DNA from: Tetraselmis striata
Lineage: Eukaryota > Chlorophyta > Chlorodendrophyceae > Chlorodendrales > Chlorodendraceae
Direction of reading: 5' to 3'
Assembly (NCBI GenBank): GCA_006384855.1
Contig: VCJN01001754.1
Span: forward strand, 186,001-250,000
Length of the DNA: 64,000 nt
Of this stretch, positions 53,100 through 64,000 are shown piece by piece. Below the pieces are notes generated by a model. It saw only the letters and a program-made list of their open reading frames with translations, ran no database searches and was not told the DNA's origin. Within the stretch, counting starts at the first letter, position 1; each line of letters begins with the position of its first letter. The translations under genes and the position numbers were made by a program.

Positions 53100-55010
53100 T
53101 GCACCTAGATCTAGCTTACCGGCACCGGGTCACGCGGATGATAACGTCACGACGAGCGCAACTGCGTACGCACCGGCGTATACCTAGTTCGACTAGCTGG
53201 TGTCAACCAGCCGGGCACCGTTGTCTATGGTGTACACGTACATGTACTACCCTAAATCTCCGAGTGCCAGTCGAAGCAACCTCGTAGCGATCGTGCGTGT
53301 CGCGATGCGTATACGCTCACTCGGACGACTAGTATACGATGGTAGTAGAGAGACTATCTGCCGCGTATTCACTCCTTCAACTTGGGCGGTCGCGTACGCT
53401 GATCACGTGGCACGTTGCTCTGGGGGCGACTCCAATCACGCCGCACACGAGTGGGCGGCACATGGCCTTTCCGACGTTTGCCACGACGTGAAGTCCGCCA
53501 TGGGCGTGGGTGTCCAGATCCTCACGGACCCGTCGGTACTTGTTTCTCTTCCGAAGGGCAGCAACGGCCGGCCGGCCGATGTTGGGCTTTTTGGGTATGG
53601 TGGTATCCGCGGGAACACGGTTGCTGTCGATACCACCATTGCCCCTATCCTCGGCGTGTCAAGCTCGGATCCAACGACTGCATTGCGGGCCGCAGTGCGC
53701 CACAAGATCCAGAAGTATGACGAGGGTGTCCGTAACGCCGCCGGCATGCTTCGCTTTTGTTCCTTTCGCCGTTTCCGAGTTCGGCTCGCTGGCCTCGCAC
53801 GCTGAGGCTTTCTTGGTGGAGCTCGCGAAAGCTAGCCACACACACACTGGCCAGAAAATCGGCCAGCTCTTGTCTGCGTGGCGCCGCCGGTTCTCCTTGC
53901 TCATCAACATGGCACATGCAGACAACGTTCTCGGCGGGGTCGTGGCGGCGCGCGCAGCACGTGATGGTGCTCCTGCGCGTGCGTCGCGTCGCTCGTCGGC
54001 TTGTGTTGCTATGACCCGGGTCATTGGCGGCAAGTGTACTCGCCGCGGCTGATGGCCTACCCCGGGGCGATGGTCCCCATTGGTCTCATGTTCCCCTTTC
54101 GGTCTTTCTGGTCGTTCCTTGGCTTCAGTACTTCCCTTGACCCTTTGGTTCCTGGCAGCTTGGCGACTTCGTGGTTCCCTTGGCTCTTCCTTGGTTCTTG
54201 GCTCTCTGGCCTCTTGCTCGACCTTGGTTTTAGGCTTGTGTCTCTCTTTTTATGGCAACCTTTCATAGTTGCTATTAGTTCTGTTTGTAGTGCGCATTTG
54301 TTACAACCCTGATGTAAATTTTTTACATCTGCCGCGGACGAAGTTAACCGGAAGATGGTCCCTCTGCCTGCTGATGACGCGCGTAGTACACGCGTGTGTG
54401 CCTCGCACAACCTGCGAGACGCTAGTTCTCGTTGCACCCCACCTATGTGTCGGTTTTATGCACGACCCCTGGTTATCGGCACGGACGGGGTCCGAGAAGT
54501 ACCTAGAACTAGCTTACCGGCGGCGGATAACCCTGCCGATGACGCTGCGAGAAGCGCAACTGCGTACACACCGGCGTACATCCGGTGTTAACCCGGGCGC
54601 CGTTATCTTCGGCGTAATCTATATCTTTGAGGGCAGCCGAACTAACCTCTTACCGTCGCGCTACGCACGATCGCGATGCGTAGTACGCTCATCACTCGGA
54701 CAGAGTTACACGGCAGGTGGTTCCTCACCTTAGAACGCGCCCCATCGTATGCGGCGCGTGCACGCCGGCATGCCTTGCAAAGCCTGCAAGGCGCTAGTTC
54801 TCGAGGCGCTCCACCTACGGGCTGCCCATACGCACCCGGCGCGATCGACATGAAGGGTCGAACAAGTACTTGAAACTAGCTTACCGGGAGCAGATAACGG
54901 TGTTGATGACGGTGCGATGCGCGCATTTGCGTACACTTCGGTCTGCACCTCTTGTTGAACCAACGGGTGTTCCTTGTCTACAGCGTAACGTATAAGTATC
55001 TGAGTGGAGT
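53100..55010 (+). repeat. diverged tandem repeat, about three copies
   Basis: The word CTAGCTTACCGG followed by a GATGACG-type and a TGCGTACAC-type word appears near 53,110, 54,508 and 54,880. Leaving out the non-LTR insertion at 53,366-54,326, the spacing is about 370-420 bases. Copies are strongly diverged. Confidence 0.5.
53366..54326 (+). mobile_element. 5'-truncated non-LTR copy with 10-bp target duplication
   Basis: Holds only the nuclease-like C-terminal domain (FTPSTWAVAYADHVARCSGG ... GRPADVGLFG ... NTVAVDTTIAP), with one frameshift near 53,755, and the 3' UTR ending CCCTGATGTAAATTTTTTAC. It is the same family as 43.5-46.2 kb, in opposite orientation. ATCTGCCGCG flanks it (53,356-53,365 and 54,327-54,336), a clear target-site duplication that fixes both ends and shows target-primed insertion with 5' truncation. 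Confidence 0.88.
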
Positions 55011-55664
55011 CTGTTGGGAGTCAAGTTTAAGGTACAGGCTGCTCATCAATACTTTGGAATGACGATGAAGCTATAGCCGGCACCCCAGACTGGCTACGAC
55101 TACTTTGCGGCGGGGGTCACTTTCGAGCAAACACTGTGGTGATACTCCGTACTACATGTAAGTCGCAGCACGAGCCATGCCGATTTATTGACATGCTCAG
55201 GAGGAGGCAAAAGTGCGGTATGCTGCTGCTGTGACATCATGGCTGGCATGATACGCAAAACATGGTAATATAAATGGCAATAATCAGCTCCCGATAGGAG
55301 GCAACAAGGGGTGTAAGAACAGCACAATTTCAGGCACAAAGCTCAGGGAAATGAATCAAAGAAAAGAGTGTGATGATGAAACACTAGAGGACATTTATAC
55401 TTCTAACAATATGCCTACAATTGTGGATGACTGCATGCTCATAGCGCGCCATGGTGAGCCCGGTGGGACTGCAATGGCGTGCACCAAAATGCGTCGACGC
55501 GGGTAGTGGAAATAATGTCGTGTCGAAAGGGGGGATCCGGCATTGCGGCCATGGGCTTCGTTCAAGGGGGGCATATGCCACGTATGAGTGGTCCGTGCAC
55601 GGGTGCACGCAACACACTGTCCCGCAACCGTCTATCAATATAATGTGCGTGTGTGCGTGCGCGC

Positions 55665-55705
<41 letters not shown>

Positions 55706-56133
55706 GTAGTAAATCATGCAGCACATTTGTTTTGGATACAACAGGGATGCAGCATATGGATTATGTATTCACTAGGGGTGAGCGCGGTGTAGCGCAAGGA
55801 ATAGTTGCGTGCGGCAAGCACATATTACTATTGATTCACCATTCGATATACGATGCATAAAACGTAGCTAGCCTGCCCTTTCGACTGCAATGCCGCACAG
55901 CAGTGTGGGGAGTGGGTAATATTGTATTGGTGGCAGTTAAGTATATGTAAGGAACGAACATACAAAGCACGTTACAACTATTAAGAACTACGGATGAAGT
56001 TGGGTTACATGGTAAAAGGAGCGGACTCCAAGCACGGAGTGGGTGTTCATCCACGCCAGTACCTTAAGCCTCTCTTTTCCTCCCTTCTGGACAAGCAGGC
56101 AGCAGCTATCGATGAGCCGGTCTACTTCTTACT
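55011..56133. other. spacer downstream of the ankyrin gene
   Basis: No gene seen. It contains a GT microsatellite (55,667-55,703). The bases just below 56,134 are the 3' UTR side of the minus-strand ankyrin gene. Confidence 0.5.
55667..55703 (+). repeat. (GT)n microsatellite
   Basis: About 18 GT units preceded by a GCGCGT stretch. Confidence 0.95.
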
Positions 56134-59100
56134 TCATGGGCTGCTGTCTCCCTCCGTATCGCTGGAGTCATGGTTTGGCAGGGGGTGTGCAGATGGGTGA
56201 TCTTTTGTAGCCTTCCCGGTCGTTTCATCGGCAGGCGTTGTCGGGTCTGTCTGCTTTTGAGTTGTTGGCGCGTTGTCGCCCTGTGCCTTGCCTGACTCAA
56301 GATCCTGCATAATGCCAGGCAGAGAGTGCGCAGAATCTTACGTGCTGGCGGCTGAATTGCAGGTCTCATACAGCACTGCCACACCACCCCAATCCCAATA
56401 GGCGGGAATACCTACCCCCTAGGTGCTCCAGCTCAGGTGCGCATGTCGAGAAATCATAATCATAACATGAACGAGAAGAATAATACAGGTAGTTGCTACC
56501 AGTACTAGGAGGTAGAACCGCGGCTTTTATGCGCCAATGTCGATCTTCCGTTCTAGTGCTACTTGTGTTCAGCGGTGCTGGTTTTTTAACTCGCGGTTTA
56601 TTTGCAATTTACCTGTAGTCACTGGCACCGCGGTGTAATTCACACCAGTCGCTACGTCACACAGCCGGTGGTAGCAAGGAGAGGGGATACGCCACGCGGA
56701 CGAGGGAGAGGGAAGACCAGCTACAAACCCATACCCCATTTCGGACGTTACTCGTATCTGGCCAAGCATGGCAGAATTTGAATTCAGGAAAAGTTGACAT
56801 ATTTGCTCGAAATCGACAAAGCCGTAATGTACCGAGACGCGCTCGTGTTTTTGTGGATAAGCTAAATTCACAGTTTGGAAATTGGGAATGAATAGCTCAC
56901 CGGTGAGGCAGGAGCGTCGCCGGCTTGATGACCAGCCGCAACCTCTGTAGTCCTCCCGACCTTTTCATCCGCAGCCATTGTCGGCGGGTGTGTCTGCTCT
57001 GTATTCACTGGAGTGTCGCCCGCCTCGGCACTGCCAGCATCACCGTCCTGCAGAGGGCGCACACAAGTTATATGCTGGTTGAGCAGCAGGCCTCATGCAG
57101 AATTACCGCCCCCACCGCGCGGAGGCGGGGGTAACCCCTAGGAAATCCAGCTCAGGTGAGCACGGGGTTTCCATTCTGACTGAGATGAAAGGCATAAAGA
57201 AAAGCGATCTCACCTGTGAGACAGCAGCGTCGCCGGCTTGAGGACCAGCCGCAGCCGTTGTATCCCTCTCGACCTTCTCATCCGCAGCCATTGTCGGCGT
57301 GTGTGTCTGCTCTGCAGTCACTGGAGTGTCGATGGCCTGGTCACTGCCAGCATCACCATCCTGCAGAGGGCGCACACAAGTTACATGCTGGTTGAGCAGC
57401 GGGCCTCATGCAGAATTGCCGCCCCCACCGCGCGGAGGCGGGGGTAACCCCCTAGGTACTCCAGCTCAGGTGAGCACGGGGTTTCCATTCTGACTGAGAA
57501 GAAAGGCATTAAGAAAAAGCAATCTCACCTGTGAGGCATTAGCGTCGCCAGCTTGATGACTAGCCGCTGCCTGTTCACCCTCTTGGCCAGCTGTCAGTAG
57601 TGAATCCTCAGGGGTGCCTTCATCCGAATTTCCCATCTCTTGCTTTTCTGGAACGCTTCTTTGAGGAGCCTTAATTCCACTCGAGTCAGAATCCTATGGA
57701 ACGCACACCAGAGGGTCCGCTGAAGTTTTAGATAAAGAAAATGGCAGGCCGGATGCACCAGGTTTTGAGTCATTCCTGCTCATTGATTGCCCTGCCTGAA
57801 TCGTGCAGGGGTGAGCAAAGGTCTCCCATGCCGTTGCAATATGGCGTTGAGAGAGGGGGGGGGGGGGGGGGATAGGGCTTACCGATGCAACATGAGCAAG
57901 TCTTGGAAACACCTTGAGCTGCAGCAGCTTCTTGGCTATGCCAGGCTGCAGGTACTGCGGTCCATGGCAAGAAAATCAATGTCGGCTACTAGGCACAGGT
58001 GGATTCTATGCTGCAGGCTAGATACACAGGCTCACTCTTGTGGTGGCTGGAGGCGGGAGGCTCACCGGGTCACGGGACCATTCCACCAGGTCATAGTCCT
58101 TTTCAAAAAGCTTGAGAAGCTCATCTGCCACCGCGACAATCTCTTTGTTGGTGAGACGGGTGTCCTCCTGCCCAAAGAGCTTGTTGTCCTCCTTGCTCAT
58201 AACATCCTTCAGCTCCCTCAGCTGTTCTTCATATGGTTTGGCCTGTGCCTTCAGCTCGCCACGATAGCCCGCGCCAGAGCCCCCTTGTCTTGAGTCTCCC
58301 TCCGCCACAAAAATGAGTGTCTTCGGATCTGCGCTAGTTGCTCCAGGGCCAATGCCCAGTGAACATGCGAGCTGCGAGCAGACCACAGTAGCTTTCTCAA
58401 TTAAGAGCGTGGGTTAAGCACGATGACCGGCGCTGTCACAAAATTTGATTATGTACTTCAAGTTGATAAATGGTGTACAAAGTGGATTCATACCTCAAAA
58501 AGGCACCATGGTCGCCACAGGGTGGCCGGATGGCTGTAACGGCATGTGCCATCCTCATGCTTCACGTAGCCGTGATTTGGCCGGATGCGGCTCAGCCATT
58601 CCTCAACTTTCTCCCGGCGGGCTGTTGTCACGTTTTTGTGGAACTGCCTGGCGTCATCTAGACGGCCAAACATCGATTCCGCATGTGCTAGGTAGACCAG
58701 CACTTTCTGCGCAGCGTGGATTCCGTCCTTCATGGAGTCCCACTCGGCATTGATTCTCTTTACTCGGCACAACAGGACAACAGTTTGTTAGCATGTGTAA
58801 GTCAAGCATTGCAGCCTGGATAGAAAGAGAAGAGTGATAACTCGGAAACAAGAGGGCGCATGCATAGGCTGCCAGCGCACCTGGTCTGTCCAAATATCGA
58901 TGGCGTTGTTGGTAAGCTCCTCGAAGTTCTGGACAATCTGAAATACTGGAGTTTGCGAGATAGCTTGCGCATGAGACATGAAGAGATGATGCTTTATGGG
59001 GCCACTGTTGTTCAGCTCAGGAACCCGCATCACGGCAGCAGCGCGACCCTGGCCAGCATCTTGTCTGTCGCTGTCATGCATGTTGTGTGTCTTGCAGAGA

Positions 59101-62100
59101 TTCTGCACATAGTTTGATGCATTCCTGTAGAAGTACTTGGCTTCACTGTGGTCGACACTAGGAACTGCGCCACGGTCACACAGCAGGCGGATGATGTCAT
59201 GTTTGCTTGCGTTGTTGCCAAAATGCTTCACCGCATGGTCCAGCGCAGTCAGCCCGTTTTTGTCCGTGTCCAAGATGCATCTGTAGGAGCCGGCCGTAAA
59301 AAAACTCAGTCTCAGAATATCCAGACACCTGAGTGACATTGCTGCACTTTTTACAGGCAATACAGAAGAAATTGCGGACGTGTCTGCGAGGGCCACATGG
59401 ATTTCCGGAGACCTATTGGATTTTAGCATGCACCTGTGGTTGCACATGCAGATACTGTCTACATATTTTGGGTAGTTACGTGGGTATTGGGGTTCACGTT
59501 CACCTGTTTACCACACGGCGCTCCAGCATGTAGGGCTTTTCGTCGATAATGACTTCGTTGTCACTGCTTTTACGAACCTTCTTGATGGTTTCTTTAACTG
59601 CCTCCCACTCCTCAGCCACCATCAACGTGTTTTCACGAAAGCAACCAATATTCCGCCCCTGAGGGTCGAGGACGGTGACCATGAAGGGGTTGTCAAATTG
59701 GTCAGAGTTTTCTAGCTTTCCAAAGATATGATTCTCGCACCAACTCTGGAAGTCTTCCTCAGTGGTGATGGGCCTGCGATCTGGACCCAGAAAGGATACT
59801 TTTTCGCGGGTGCTGCGCTGGCTGGGCTGGCTCTCCCAGAGGGCATGCCCCAGGTATTTTGCCTGCTCCTTCACCAAGAGGTGGTCCTCTGGTAAGTAGA
59901 CAGTCGTGTTTGATTCCAGTAGGGAACACCACTTCAAGATGACCTCCAGAAGACGCTTCTCGCCGAGCTTAACCGCTTGAATGAGTATGCCACCCGCATC
60001 TTCATACCTAGTTGCCATCATTAGATAAAGAAAAACACCGCCTTAGAATGTTCAGATATACTGTTCTCGCCGTATCCAAAACATACCTTATTTAACCAAC
60101 AACTGAAACACACCTTATTGAGATGCTGAGCTTTGCAATAAATCAGCTTTTGTAAATCAGCACTCCGCCCGTGGCGCTATACCTTGTTTGCAGCATGTCG
60201 GCCACGCTGATGGTACTCTCAGGTGTGGCATGTGATGACTTGGCCTCAAAGTCCTCATCTGACATAACAGTGCCGCTGAATGTCGAGGCGTCGTCCTCAT
60301 TTGCAAATGTGGCACTGCCTGCTGTCATGTCAGACATGCACTTGTCCAGGATCTCCTGTAAAGTAGAGGCCACAAGACCAGCGCCTTTGCCGTCACGGAG
60401 GAGATCCTCCAGGGACCCCTGGTCTGGGCTGAACAGTTTGCGCATCTGTGTGGCCTTGTTCTCGTACTCTTCCTCAGAAAGCATTCGTTGCGTTGTTTTC
60501 CCATGGCATTTCATTGCTCTCAGGGGCTTGCCCTGGTAGGCCTCAATGGATTTGCACCTGGGATGAGTGACAAGCTGCATGACGGCATCATGATGTGTGC
60601 TGTCCTCCCCAGACTGAGCAGCAAGGTGCAGCATAGACAGCCCATTCTGGACAGTGAAATAACAACATAGCATGTCTTGTCAGGATTGTTAGTAGATTTA
60701 GATGGCTCTAAGCAGGTACAAGATTATAATGCATGGAAAAAAGTAAGAAGAGAAATATTAGCGAGGGACGTCTCAGCAGCTGATCACCTGCACAAAGTGT
60801 CTCTCGTCTGCAAAAATCTGGCAGCCAACATCCGCATCCAGTATTGCCTCCAGGAGATCTGCCCGGCCATTTTTTGCAGCCCAGATGATGACGCTTTCCC
60901 CGGTCTGCCCAGAGGCAAACGGACAGTATATCAAACCCTTGGGGTGATATCTAAAATACGAATTTCACTTCACCAAAGCAAAGCTTTGTAAAGTGTTGCG
61001 TGACGTAGTTGTAATGTTAGCATCCTGGTGCGTGGGTGTTAAAGATAATCCGATAATCCGATTTCGTTCCATTCCTGAACACATTTGTTCGACATTTCAC
61101 GACTATACACCTGTAGTATAATTCTCTATCGATTACGGCACCGGCAAACACCTCGTACGGCCATTGAGATGGAAGGGGCCGGTGCCTCCCCCCCCCCCCC
61201 CCCCCCCCCCCCCCCCATCTTTTCCCGGATGCACTACATCTGATCTGCCCCTGTGCATACTCAGGAATATACAGCCCGCAACTCTCAACGTCCCGGACGC
61301 ATTTGCCCTAAATTAGATTGCCGGAACGGGCAGACACCTATTGATCTCCGCTCCGTTGTCTTGCGCAACCAATTGTAAGTGCAGTATGAGTGGGTACAGC
61401 ATTGGAATAATGCCCCCTCCTTCCTGTGTGTAGTAGAGTATAGAAAAATGATACTTGGATCCAGCAGGCACATTCAACTTGCCACCCAGCTTCCTGCTGC
61501 ACTTGTCCCAGTCCGCGGGCATGTACCTTGATCCTCGCTGTCACGTCAATCGCGCTGTGGATGATCATCGTCTCTAGGAAGGGTTGGTTGTCTCCGCTCA
61601 AGGCTTGCTCAAAGTGGCTCTCATATTTGTCTGCAGCTCTCAGCATCACATCTTTGATGTCTCTGTGGAAGAACAGTGGGGAATTGGTGGGAGGGGAGAC
61701 GGACATTGAGTGCACTCAGAGCAGATACAGTCGTGCATTCTACCCAGTACTCTAGCCACCACGCCATGCTAGAAAATAACGTGGCGTATGCAGACCTGTC
61801 TTTGCACTTCGTGAGAAGAATATTAGCAGCATCGCCCCCCTTCTTGTCCTTCAGGATAGGGCATGCCTCCATTGACAAAAGTTGGTTGATGATCATGACC
61901 TGACTCGGAAGAGGGCGCTTGTTCTTCACCAGTGCCTCTGCACCCAATAAAAAGGCGGTCTTCGATTCCTGCAGACGGAAACATTTTATTGTGTGTTTAG
62001 TCAACATGTCATCATTGGGTGTAATAATTCGCAGCAAAGGGTCGGCAGACAGTGAGCTTCACACCAGAGTGCACAGGTTGACATAGTTTGGCTTTTTCCT

Positions 62101-64000
62101 GACAAACTGATTGCTCTTGAGGGCGCTGAGAATGTTTGTGAGGTGCTCAATCTCCTCATCAGCCTTTTCCTCCTCCTCTTCTGGTACTGATTTTCCGCCG
62201 GACATGAACGGCTCGATGATGTCGCGTGATAACCCAAACTTCACAACGTGCATAAGGAGGCTTGTATTATCCTAATTTGCAACAGGGCCACAAATGGTTG
62301 ATGAGCGAGTGGGATCCTGAAATATGCCACACAGGGGGGTCATACAGGTATAACGATTTAACAGCAAGCAGGGGAGAGAATATGTGTATATACCGGAGAC
62401 AAGGTGGTTGGGTCAGCGTTGTACTCCAGTAGCAGATCCATAGCTGCAGCCAACAAAGCCGTAGCCACCTTCATGTTCACCAAGGAGTCAAAGGTGAGAA
62501 TGATCAATGGGGCCTCTCCCATTGTCCTGGTCATTTCTTCAAGCTGGTCCCTGAGTAAGGAGCTAGGTGTAGTGTTCTTTGTCTTTCGCTTGGTTCGCCC
62601 CTTGGTATTTTTCGGACCGCTGTCCTTCCGGGATCCTACATCTTGATAAATCGTGGCATCTGCCGATGCTCCGGCTTCCAGCAATCTGCAATGCAAATCA
62701 TGGTAGATGGTGGCATACCATCGTTGGATCAGCAAAGGCATATTCAGAATTGCAGAGTAGGGTCGTAGCTAAGTTGGAACGGGGCGCCCGGTTGGGAATG
62801 CCTGAGTGGTGCAGCTGTGTGGTGCATCTCGTAAGGAGGGCACCATCTACAAAGCCAGTGTGGGTTGATTTGCATGCACTATTAACCGTAGCAGAACAGA
62901 CTATGTACACATGGACGATGAGGAATGCATGGCACTCACATCCTCGCCAGTTCTAGCAGCTCGCTCTCCTCATTAATCGCCTCCGGATCCAACGCACGTG
63001 CTTTGGAAGGGTCAGCCATGATGGGGTCATATGCGCTCATCTCGGTGAGGAGCCAGACAAGGAGATGAGGCGGCATACAACGGACAAAATCGTCGCGGAG
63101 GGGGTCACCGTGCCGGACAGGATCAAACTTGACGAGCTTCTCGTTCTCGCGGACTTCTTTGAGCAGGATGTACTCGAGTCGGTCCTGGCGCTCCCTGAAG
63201 GGAAGAGATGGCCCCTCTCCCCTCGAGTCAAGCAGATAGAACGCCATGTTTCGGGCCAGCTGGAATCGCGCAGCAGCCTCCTTCGCGCAGCAACCAGCTT
63301 GGATTGGACGAAGAGCTCCGAAAATGATGTCCTCGAGAGGGGTCAACCCAGCTAGATCTAGCACATGCTCTTTGCTAGAAGCCAGCCTGACGCCAGTATG
63401 ATGAAGATCTGGGAGCCCGTGAAGCCCTCCCACTTGCTTGAGCAGTTCCATGATGTCAACAGCCTGCACAGGTTTGTCCAGTGCCCATTTATGGTTTCAG
63501 CGCTCAGTGTTTGAGTACAGCCAACACATGTTAAATCTGCCGGCACAACCTAGGCCGTGGTCATACTCATTGTGACCTATGAGTACCTGATGGACAACAG
63601 AACTTTCGTCAAGGTTTGATTCTTTGACCAGGGCATGAGTGATCTCCAACGCGGCCTTGAAGCGCATGTATCTCAGAAATGCGGAGTGGCTGCTCTGTAG
63701 CTCCCTTCCCTTGTGTAATCCACTGAGGTCCCCCTCCTCGACAAATATTGACAACATGTGATGTGCTGCCCTGTGCCATTCTGCTGCGTCATCACCACCG
63801 TTGTGTGGTAGGCAGTACAGCTTGATGAGCAGCTCAAAAACGTAGTGTAGAATTGTGTTCTCACCGTCACTCTGCGGATAACACAGGGCATGGACTCAAA
63901 GCACGTAAAAACAGCGACAATTCAAGTAGACAGAAGAATACGAGCGGACAGCAGCATTGATAACATGCAATCACGCGGAGGCATTAATATCCGGATCACT
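56134..64000 (-). CDS. large ankyrin-repeat-like protein, last 17 exons
   Basis: Seventeen exons join with consistent phase and no stop to at least 1,443 residues: 63871-63587, 63463-62940, 62685-62394, 62238-62065, 61968-61796, 61662-61527, 60904-60788, 60646-60183, 60007-59504, 59280-58881, 58757-58494, 58371-58066, 57945-57883, 57693-57529, 57360-57214, 57047-56901, 56304-56134 (TGA). The 5' end is beyond the window. Ankyrin-like helices recur: DGENTILHYVFELL, LLELARILLEAGASAD, TGESVIIWAAKNGRADLLEA, NGLSMLHLAAQSG, LDTDKNGLTALDHAVKHFG. A KR-rich linker and a Glu-rich coil (PEEEEEKADEEIEHL) lie between. The C-terminus is a run of acidic Thr/Ala repeat exons. No membrane span or enzyme motif seen. 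A protein-binding scaffold is inferred; the family is not recognised. Confidence 0.88.
56901..57528 (-). repeat. tandem exon-intron duplication in the ankyrin gene
   Basis: Two units of about 313 bases, each one intron plus one 49-codon phase 0-0 exon (57360-57214 and 57047-56901). Both exons share MAADEKV and QAGDA. The last exon (56304-56134) and the end of exon 57693-57529 are older relatives. Adding or losing a unit would keep the frame. Confidence 0.9.

Noticed and set aside
55451..55792. 113-residue plus-strand ORF
   Set aside because: Half of it is the GT microsatellite translated as a Cys/Val repeat.
56569..56871. 100-residue minus-strand ORF between ankyrin-gene exons
   Set aside because: It lies wholly in an intron with good splice sites on both sides and has no recognisable pattern.
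59330..59450. Extra exon with a Cys-rich frame between 59,504 and 59,281
   Set aside because: Using the donor CAG-GTGAAC at 59,504 joins the flanking exons in phase without it.

Overview
The window looks like nuclear DNA of a eukaryotic alga, most likely a green alga. The basis is multi-exon genes with GT-AG introns, a CCR4-NOT NOT2 orthologue of the plant VIP2 type, and a two-exon gene whose Ala/Ser/Arg-rich leader looks like a plastid transit peptide. Pure C or G runs of 12 to 31 bases occur about every 2 kb, many of them inside introns. The taxon is an inference.

Layout. 1-680: 5' end of a minus-strand LYR-motif gene. 1.6-2.8 kb: tandem repeats. 2.8-24.2 kb: a decayed island of compact intronless genes that looks like an integrated polinton-like or similar algal dsDNA virus (capsid-like fragment, class 3 lipase, a jelly-roll-like gene pair, a zinc finger, a two-helix membrane protein, Fn3/LamG fibre proteins). 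Two younger elements split this island. An 8,335-bp CACTA-type DNA transposon (3874-12208, 22-bp terminal inverted repeats, CTT target duplication) lies in the lipase gene. A 6,768-bp Ty3/gypsy chromovirus (16857-23624, two 413-bp LTRs, CCAAC target duplication) lies in the fibre gene. 25.6-31.8 kb is a host island: the plastid-targeted protein and CNOT2/NOT2 in six coding exons. 32.9-46.3 kb is a retrotransposon graveyard: two 5'-truncated non-LTR elements and a Ty1/copia element that carries a C5-cytosine DNA methyltransferase. 46.3-56.1 kb is mostly non-coding repeat debris with a third, short non-LTR copy. 56.1-64 kb: the last 17 exons (at least 1,443 residues) of a large ankyrin-type minus-strand gene with recently duplicated exons near its 3' end.

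The strongest leads are the methyltransferase-bearing copia element; the gypsy element with adenine-methyltransferase-like and Nudix-like domains in front of its protease, plus a GGGAAAC frameshift site at the gag stop; the viral island; and tandem exons in the ankyrin gene that differ more than the introns between them. All function calls are from reading motifs; no searches were run. Exon boundaries rest on splice consensus and consistent phase.
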